A stretch of 5,285 nt of DNA from Microcoleaceae cyanobacterium UBA9251 (GTDB lineage Bacteria > Cyanobacteriota > Cyanobacteriia > Cyanobacteriales > Microcoleaceae), in assembly GCA_003542015.1 (NCBI GenBank), contig DPLL01000470.1, positions 2,646 to 7,930 of the forward strand. The letters run 5' to 3'. Shown here one piece after another: positions 1-3,861 of the stretch. The notes below the pieces were generated by a model, which saw only the letters and a program-made list of their open reading frames with translations, was not told the origin of the DNA and made no database searches. How positions within the stretch are numbered: the stretch's first letter is position 1; each line of letters opens with the position of its first letter. The translations under genes were made by a program, and so were the position numbers.

Positions 1-60
1 AACAAAGACACTTTTGCCAACTCCTCTGATTTGTTTGGTTACAAGACTCAAGCATTTTAG
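1..60 (+). CDS. Possible 3' end of an upstream gene (partial, unresolved)
   Basis: Frame 1 is open from the window edge and ends at a TAG (58-60), giving 19 residues that finish in DLFGYKTQAF. The composition is protein-like, but 60 bases cannot prove a gene. Two facts count against certainty. Plus frame 2 is also open, to about position 84. On the minus strand an AGGAG (21-25) lies 9 bases before a GTG (9-11), which could be the start of a divergent gene leaving the window. No product can be named. No terminator hairpin is visible between 61 and 113. Confidence 0.3.
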   Translation, partial: NKDTFANSSDLFGYKTQAF

Positions 61-113
61 AAACAGCAGTCATTTGCATCTACATTAAATTTTTCCAGAA
101 ATTAGCTATCAAG

Positions 114-162
114 AGTCATTAGTCATCAGTCAACAGTCACCAGTCAACAGTCACCAGTCAAC
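114..162 (+). repeat. Heptameric short tandem repeat, seven AGTCANN units (STRR-like)
   Basis: Seven contiguous 7-bp units share the core AGTCA. In order they are AGTCATT, AGTCATC, AGTCAAC, AGTCACC, AGTCAAC, AGTCACC, AGTCAAC. The last five alternate AAC and ACC, so the array also reads as a 14-bp repeat. In another register the units are CAACAGT and CACCAGT, resembling the CAACAGT heptamer class (STRR3) I recall from cyanobacteria. The array ends 8 bp before the ygfZ start codon and occupies the place where a ribosome binding site and leader would be. Copy-number slippage would change leader length without touching the protein. Confidence 0.85.
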
Positions 163-170
163 AAAATCTT

Positions 171-1223
171 ATGCTGATTCAGGAATTGCAAGACATTCAA
201 GCATCCGCAGGTGCTATCTTTGGTGAGTTAACAACCGGAGAAACAGTCGCAGTTACTTTTGGGAATGATCCAGCCGCCATCGCCGCAACTAAAGAAAGTG
301 TAGCTTTGTGCGATCGCACTTATTGGGGACGCATTCAAATTTCTGATAGCGATCGCCTACGGTTTTTGCACAATCAAACTACTAATAATTTCAATATACT
401 CAAACCCGGTCAAGGTTGCGACACCGTTTTCGTGACTTTCACTGCGCGCACGATCGATCTCGCCACCGCCTATGCTACAGAAGATGCTGTGCTGCTGTTA
501 GTTTCTCCCAACCGCCGCCGACAATTGCTCGAATTACTCGATCGCTATATTTTCCCAATGGATCGCGTAGAATTAACAGATTTAACTGATACAACTGTTA
601 GTTTCAGTCTCCTCGGCCCGGCCAGCGGTAAGTTACTAGAAAAACTCGGAGTTAGCGAACTGGAAAATCAACCTTATGCTACTCACAAATTAATCAAATT
701 TGCAGGAATAGAAGTCAGAGTTGCTGTTGGTAGCGGTTTAGCATCTCCTGGATACACGTTAATTGCAGCAGCCAGCGATGCAGCTAACTTGTGGTATGAA
801 TTAGTCAAAGCTGGGGCCGTACCAATGGGCGATCGCATCTGGGAACAACTGCGAATAGAACAAGGCCGCCCCGCAGTAGATTTTGAACTCACAGATGATT
901 ACAACCCCCTAGAAGCAAGACTTTTACACACGATTACCTATGATAAAGGCTGCTACATTGGTCAAGAAACAATTGCTCGATTGAACACCTACAAAGGAGT
1001 CAAACAGCAACTTTGGGGCGTGCAATTGAGCGGTGCTGTTGAACCGGGTACTGTAGTTACAATCGGAGAAGAAAAAGTAGGAAAACTTACCAGTTTTACT
1101 GAAACAGAATCTGGCTTTTTTGGTCTGGCTTACATCCGCACAAAGGCTGGAGGCGAAGGATTGAAAGTGCAGGTGGGAGAAATTTATGGGGAAGTGGTAA
1201 ATGTGCCTTTTTTAAGTTTATAG
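171..1223 (+). CDS. ygfZ: Folate-binding protein YgfZ (GcvT-like, iron-sulfur cluster maintenance)
   Basis: This 350-aa protein belongs to the YgfZ/CAF17 branch of the GcvT aminomethyltransferase superfamily. These cytosolic proteins bind tetrahydrofolate and help synthesise or repair Fe-S clusters in certain enzymes; they are not glycine-cleavage enzymes. The family signature K-G-C-Y-x-G-Q-E is intact at residues 259-266, including Cys261. Before it, a GcvT-like folate-binding fold spans about 40-250, with RFLHNQTTN at 64-72 and an RIEQGRP stretch at 228-234. The C-terminal 70 residues correspond to the small barrel domain. The length is normal and no frameshift is seen. The ATG at 171 is the first Met of the frame and gives a sensible N-terminus. 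There is no Shine-Dalgarno sequence because the heptamer repeat fills the leader; this is common enough in cyanobacteria. The gene stands alone, facing the minus-strand gene at 1373-1879. Three HIP1 octamers lie inside it. Confidence 0.93.
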   Translation: MLIQELQDIQASAGAIFGELTTGETVAVTFGNDPAAIAATKESVALCDRTYWGRIQISDSDRLRFLHNQTTNNFNILKPGQGCDTVFVTFTARTIDLATAYATEDAVLLLVSPNRRRQLLELLDRYIFPMDRVELTDLTDTTVSFSLLGPASGKLLEKLGVSELENQPYATHKLIKFAGIEVRVAVGSGLASPGYTLIAAASDAANLWYELVKAGAVPMGDRIWEQLRIEQGRPAVDFELTDDYNPLEARLLHTITYDKGCYIGQETIARLNTYKGVKQQLWGVQLSGAVEPGTVVTIGEEKVGKLTSFTETESGFFGLAYIRTKAGGEGLKVQVGEIYGEVVNVPFLSL

Positions 1224-1244
1224 CCGCAGGAAGGAGGAATCAGG

Positions 1245-1274
1245 AATAAAGTGTTCATCAATAAAGTGTTCATC
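1245..1274 (+). repeat. Perfect 15-bp tandem duplication
   Basis: AATAAAGTGTTCATC occurs twice back to back (1245-1259 and 1260-1274), directly downstream of ygfZ and just before the palindromic element. Perfect identity of the copies suggests a recent duplication. It does not belong to a credible gene, although an AAGGAGG (1231-1237) lies shortly upstream. Confidence 0.9.
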
Positions 1275-1283
1275 AAATTTTTG

Positions 1284-1361
1284 AACCGCAGATAAACGCA
1301 AAAAAACGCCGATGCAATTCCCTCGGCGTTCATCTGTGTTTATCCGCTGATATCTGCGGTT
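1284..1361. repeat. Imperfect 78-bp palindromic element (CGCAGATAAACGC-type)
   Basis: The outer arms AACCGCAGATA (1284-1294) and TATCTGCGGTT (1351-1361) are perfect inverted repeats of 11 bp. The inner arms AACGCCGA (1305-1312) and TCGGCGTT (1323-1330) are perfect over 8 bp around a 10-base centre. The right arm is about 10 bp longer than the left between the two stems, so the element has an internal bulge. Its words (ACCGCAGATAAACGC and TTCATCTGTGTTTATC) resemble a dispersed palindromic intergenic repeat I recall from cyanobacteria and other bacteria. It fills the gap between two convergent genes. Confidence 0.8.
1300..1330 (-). terminator. Intrinsic terminator of the minus-strand gene, inside the palindrome
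   Basis: Read on the minus strand, the stem AACGCCGA (1312-1305 complement pairing with 1330-1323) with a 10-base loop is followed at once by seven T residues (complement of A 1300-1306, the first two within the stem). A GC-containing 8-bp stem plus a U tract is a classical Rho-independent terminator. It lies about 45-70 bp past the stop of the gene ending at 1373. On the plus strand the same stem is followed by CATCTG with no T run, so it should be directional and would not terminate ygfZ in the same way. Confidence 0.65.
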
Positions 1362-1372
1362 AAAAAAAGTCC

Positions 1373-1879
1373 TTATTTAGCTGATTTATGTGCTTTGTTT
1401 TCAGGTTCTGGAGATTGCAAAGCTTCGTCAAGAATTGCACGGGTCCCCTCGGCTTTACTCCTAGCATCTCGATAGCGGACTTGAGCTTGAGCGAAGTTTT
1501 TGAGAACCTTGAAACCGTCTTTCAGACTGCTGATTTCTTCAGCATTTACAGGTTCATCTGTAAACAAAATGTCGATCGCAGCCCGGATTTTCAGTGCTTC
1601 CTCGCGGGATTCCATTACCTTCAATTTGAGACTTGCCAAATTGCTCAGAATCTGTACTGCTTCAGTAATCGCGTCTTCGCTTTCAGACGCAGCATCTTCC
1701 ATCTCTTTAACTTCGACAAACTGTTTTGGCCCAAATCCTTCTTTGAGATCCGTAGGTAGTTGACCAGCATCCATGAGATCCATCAGCTTATCCATCGCTT
1801 CTTCGCGGGCTTTGACTGAATCTTTCCCTTTGACAGTTAAAATAATTTCGGGGCTTTGAGGAAGTGTATAGCGAACCAT
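1373..1879 (-). CDS. Conserved-looking hypothetical protein, acidic and helical, 168 aa
   Basis: I do not recognise this family. The first 58 residues look like a small mixed fold (PEIILTVKG, then a helix KAREEAMDKLMDLMDAG, then KQFVEVKE). The remainder, about 60-155, reads as long charged helices with heptad-like hydrophobic spacing, for example AVQILSNLASLKLKVMESREEALKIRAAIDIL, here split across residues 74-105. The tail (155-168) is polar and rich in Lys, Pro and Glu. There is no signal peptide, membrane segment or cysteine, so it is probably a soluble cytosolic protein, perhaps an oligomer or a partner-binding subunit. I chose the ATG at 1879: a weak ACAGG precedes it. A TTG at 1906 would add nine residues but has no ribosome binding site. 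The strand is supported by coherent composition and by the terminator beyond its stop. The opposite-strand frames over it are shadows. Confidence 0.8.
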   Translation of the reverse strand: MVRYTLPQSPEIILTVKGKDSVKAREEAMDKLMDLMDAGQLPTDLKEGFGPKQFVEVKEMEDAASESEDAITEAVQILSNLASLKLKVMESREEALKIRAAIDILFTDEPVNAEEISSLKDGFKVLKNFAQAQVRYRDARSKAEGTRAILDEALQSPEPENKAHKSAK

Positions 1880-2000
1880 ATTTTGATAGCCTGTGCGCGA
1901 CAACAATTAATGATATTTTATCTTTATTCGATCGCCAGTTGCAGCTATCAATCCCGCGAACTGGCTAACCGCTTGCCAAAAGTTGACACATATACACTCA

Positions 2001-2006
2001 AAAGGA
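2001..2006 (+). promoter_or_regulatory. Ribosome binding site deciding the start at 2018
   Basis: AAAGGA lies 11 bases before the ATG at 2018. It supports that codon over an upstream extension of the same open frame back to 1856. That extension would overlap the start of the divergent gene and encode a Cys-rich, unprotein-like stretch. Confidence 0.55.
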
Positions 2007-2017
2007 ACACTAAAATA

Positions 2018-2260
2018 ATGAAAGATAAATTTCTTAACTGGCTCAACATATTTTTAGTCGCTGACGTATTTTTCGTCTTTGCTAGCTTTGCGTGGTTTGC
2101 GATCGCAGTATTAGGTCGATCGACCGGCGTGAATCTCGGTTTCGATCTGTGGTACAGTCTGTGGCAGCCCGTATTTAATCCCGCCCTCGGAATTCTGATG
2201 GGTGGCGCTATTCTGAGTGGCATTATTAATCAGATTTCTAAGCGCCTCAATCCCAAGTAA
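2018..2260 (+). CDS. Small two-helix membrane protein, 80 aa, function unknown
   Basis: The product is a short hydrophobic protein with two predicted transmembrane helices, about residues 9-32 (IFLVADVFFVFASFAWFAIA within it) and 54-72. They are joined by a loop with GRSTGVNLGFDLWYSLWQPVF. The N-terminus (MKDKF) and C-terminus (SKRLNPK) are positively charged, which favours both ends in the cytosol. There is no cleavable signal. The aromatic-rich loop and regular codon use, with a HIP1 octamer at 2099-2106, argue for a real gene. No known small photosystem or respiratory subunit was recognised. It is transcribed divergently from the 1373-1879 gene and lies 140 bp upstream of the GTPase pair, so it could share their transcript, but no evidence settles this. 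Confidence 0.75.
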   Translation: MKDKFLNWLNIFLVADVFFVFASFAWFAIAVLGRSTGVNLGFDLWYSLWQPVFNPALGILMGGAILSGIINQISKRLNPK

Positions 2261-2355
2261 GATTTTTGTAAACAGCCTCTTTCCAGAAAGTTCGATCGCC
2301 CACCTGTCAGTTTTGATGCCACAGAGGTACGATGGAACCTAGGGAGGATGCCAGG

Positions 2356-2391
2356 CCTGGTACGGTTAAGCTTGGCGAGAATACCCACAGG
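2356..2391 (+). promoter_or_regulatory. Possible leader hairpin reaching into the ribosome binding site
   Basis: In the leader of the first GTPase gene, CCT-GGTA (2356-2362) can pair with TACC (2382-2385) and AGG (2389-2391), with a CAC bulge (2386-2388) and a 19-base loop. The AGG on the 3' side is the start of the Shine-Dalgarno run, so folding would partly hide it. The 5' half overlaps the perfect 10-bp palindrome CCAGGCCTGG (2351-2360). No known riboswitch class was recognised. This comes from hand pairing only. Confidence 0.2.
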
Positions 2392-2396
2392 AAGGG
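2389..2396 (+). promoter_or_regulatory. Strong Shine-Dalgarno sequence deciding the start at 2401
   Basis: The purine run AGGAAGGG lies 4 bases before the ATG at 2401. It favours that codon over the in-frame ATG at 2332, which has only AGAGG (2322-2326) upstream and would add 23 polar residues before the first membrane helix. Confidence 0.65.
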
Positions 2397-2400
2397 AAAA

Positions 2401-3828
2401 ATGACACTTAACTTGCGACGACCGGTTTTAATTGGCGGAATAGGACTTTCAGCAGCACTGTGGCTGTTGGAAAGTCTACAGCACTCTGGCTCAGAAATGG
2501 GCGAAACGGCACTCATCGGCTTGGTGGCAGCCAGTGCGGGATACTGGTGGTGGCAGCGACAATCGCCCAAACTTGAACTCGCACTCCCGCAACCCCTGGC
2601 AAGTCGGGAAGCAGCCGAAAGGGCGATCGCGACTTCAGAAGCTGCAATTAATTTGCTAGCCTCAGAAGCTCAAAACTCCCCAGATCCTGCTCATCTAAAA
2701 GCACAGCTCGATCGGCTAACCGCCGAATTAGACCGACAAGATTTGCGGATTAGCATCACTGGCGGCAAAGCTGTAGGCAAAACTGCCTTAATTCAAGTTT
2801 TAAATTCTAATTGGACATCCCAACACTCACAAAAACTGAATTTTCAAGAAACAGCCCCGCTATTTATTAATACGACGAATGCCGATGCCAAAATCAGCGA
2901 TGATTTAGTGCTGTTTGTGACAGCGGGCGACATCACAGATTCAGAATTTAAAACATTATCTCAGCTAGCCTCCGCCGGTCAGCGCTTGCTGTTAGTGTGG
3001 AACAAACAAGACCAATATTTACCGACTCAGCAGTCGCAAATTTTGAATTCTTTGCAGCAAAGAATGCAAGGAATACTGGGTACAGAAGATATAATTGCGA
3101 TCGCAGCTTCCCCCAATTCGATTAAAGTGCGGCAGCACCAACCGGACGGCACTTTTCAAGAACGGATGGAAAATCAAGTCTCTCAAATTCAGCCGCTGAC
3201 GGCAAGATTGACTGAAATCTTAACTCAAGAAAGCCAACAATTGATCTGGGCTCACACAGTGCGATCGGCTGCAACAGTCAAATTAGAGGCAAAAACTCTC
3301 TTAAATGGAGTTAGAGGCGATCGAGCTTTTCCCATTATCGAACAATATCAGTACATCGCAGCCGCCGCCGTCTTTGCTAATCCCGTTCCCGCCTTAGACT
3401 TGCTCGCAACAACGGCCATCAGCACCCAACTTGTAATCGACCTCGGCGCTATTTACCAGCAAAAGTTTTCCTTAGACCAAGCTAAGGCAGTAGCGGCAAC
3501 TTTGGCAAGCCAAATGTTCAAATTGGGATTAGTAGAACTCTCAACTCAAACTATTACTGGACTTCTCAAAACCAATGCCGTAACCTTTGTCGCCGGAGGC
3601 GCAGTGCAGGGAATTAGTGCAGCCTATTTTACCAGAATCGCTGGACTAAGTTTAATTGAATATTTCCAAAGTCGAGAACTGGAAAACACTGTCAATGGCA
3701 GTTTAAATATTGACCAATTGACCAAAACTTTGCAAGCAGTATTTAAGCAAAACCAACAAATTTCCTTCTTGCAATCTTTCATCAACCAAATTGCGAGTAG
3801 CCTCTCGCCTCAAACATCCATCCGTTAA
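2401..3828 (+). CDS. Membrane-anchored P-loop GTPase-like protein with DUF697 region, degenerate G3
   Basis: This 475-aa protein has three parts. Residues 8-25 and 36-52 form a hydrophobic hairpin (LIGGIGLSAALWLLESL, then ALIGLVAASAGYWWW) that should anchor it in a membrane. Residues 60-115 are an Ala/Glu-rich, probably coiled-coil linker. A G domain follows, with P-loop GGKAVGKT (121-128), strand LVLFVTAGDIT (169-179) and G4 motif NKQD (201-204); IAIAAS (232-237) sits at the G5 position. A DUF697-type region occupies about 317-425, with NPVPALDLL (327-335) and further hydrophobic helices. The canonical DxPG is absent: NTTN (157-160) stands in its place, and the span from P-loop Lys to the AGDIT strand is 33 residues shorter than in the neighbour. 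Nucleotide may bind, but hydrolysis is doubtful. The gene ends 33 bp before its paralogue and is probably cotranscribed with it. The ATG at 2332 is an alternative start. The biological role is unknown. Confidence 0.88.
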   Translation: MTLNLRRPVLIGGIGLSAALWLLESLQHSGSEMGETALIGLVAASAGYWWWQRQSPKLELALPQPLASREAAERAIATSEAAINLLASEAQNSPDPAHLKAQLDRLTAELDRQDLRISITGGKAVGKTALIQVLNSNWTSQHSQKLNFQETAPLFINTTNADAKISDDLVLFVTAGDITDSEFKTLSQLASAGQRLLLVWNKQDQYLPTQQSQILNSLQQRMQGILGTEDIIAIAASPNSIKVRQHQPDGTFQERMENQVSQIQPLTARLTEILTQESQQLIWAHTVRSAATVKLEAKTLLNGVRGDRAFPIIEQYQYIAAAAVFANPVPALDLLATTAISTQLVIDLGAIYQQKFSLDQAKAVAATLASQMFKLGLVELSTQTITGLLKTNAVTFVAGGAVQGISAAYFTRIAGLSLIEYFQSRELENTVNGSLNIDQLTKTLQAVFKQNQQISFLQSFINQIASSLSPQTSIR

Positions 3829-3837
3829 ATCCGTTAC
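3820..3837 (+). repeat. 9-bp near-perfect tandem repeat containing the stop codon
   Basis: ATCCGTTAA (3820-3828) is followed directly by ATCCGTTAC (3829-3837). The TAA of the first unit is the stop of the upstream GTPase gene. In the second unit the matching codon is TAC. The next gene begins in the same frame 33 bp after the stop, with no other stop between. Confidence 0.85.
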
Positions 3838-3861
3838 ACAATCCGCTGCCGAACTTCTCCA

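Noticed and set aside
114..162. CRISPR array
   Set aside because: The units are contiguous 7-mers without spacers, so this is a short tandem repeat.
1284..1361. MITE or insertion sequence remnant with target-site duplication
   Set aside because: No transposase, and no matching direct repeat was seen at the two ends of the palindrome. The 15-bp duplication lies only on one side.
1388..1763. Plus-strand open frames opposite the 1373-1879 gene
   Set aside because: Their translations are rich in Phe, Cys and Ser with no domain pattern and no ribosome binding site. They are antisense shadows of a coherent minus-strand gene.
1915..1951. Minus-strand TTGATA (1946-1951) with TAAAAT (1915-1920) as promoter of the 1373-1879 gene
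   Set aside because: The 25-base spacer is far from optimal; the alternative -10 at 1921-1926 is weak with a 19-base spacer.
1983..2016. TTGACA (1983-1988) with TAAAAT (2011-2016) as a promoter
   Set aside because: The spacer is 22 bases, too long for a standard sigma-70 promoter, and TATACA (1991-1996) is too close to TTGACA. No convincing pairing was found.
1856..2017. N-terminal extension of the small membrane protein to 1856
   Set aside because: It overlaps the divergent gene's start, reads as unprotein-like sequence, and ignores the AAAGGA before the ATG at 2018.
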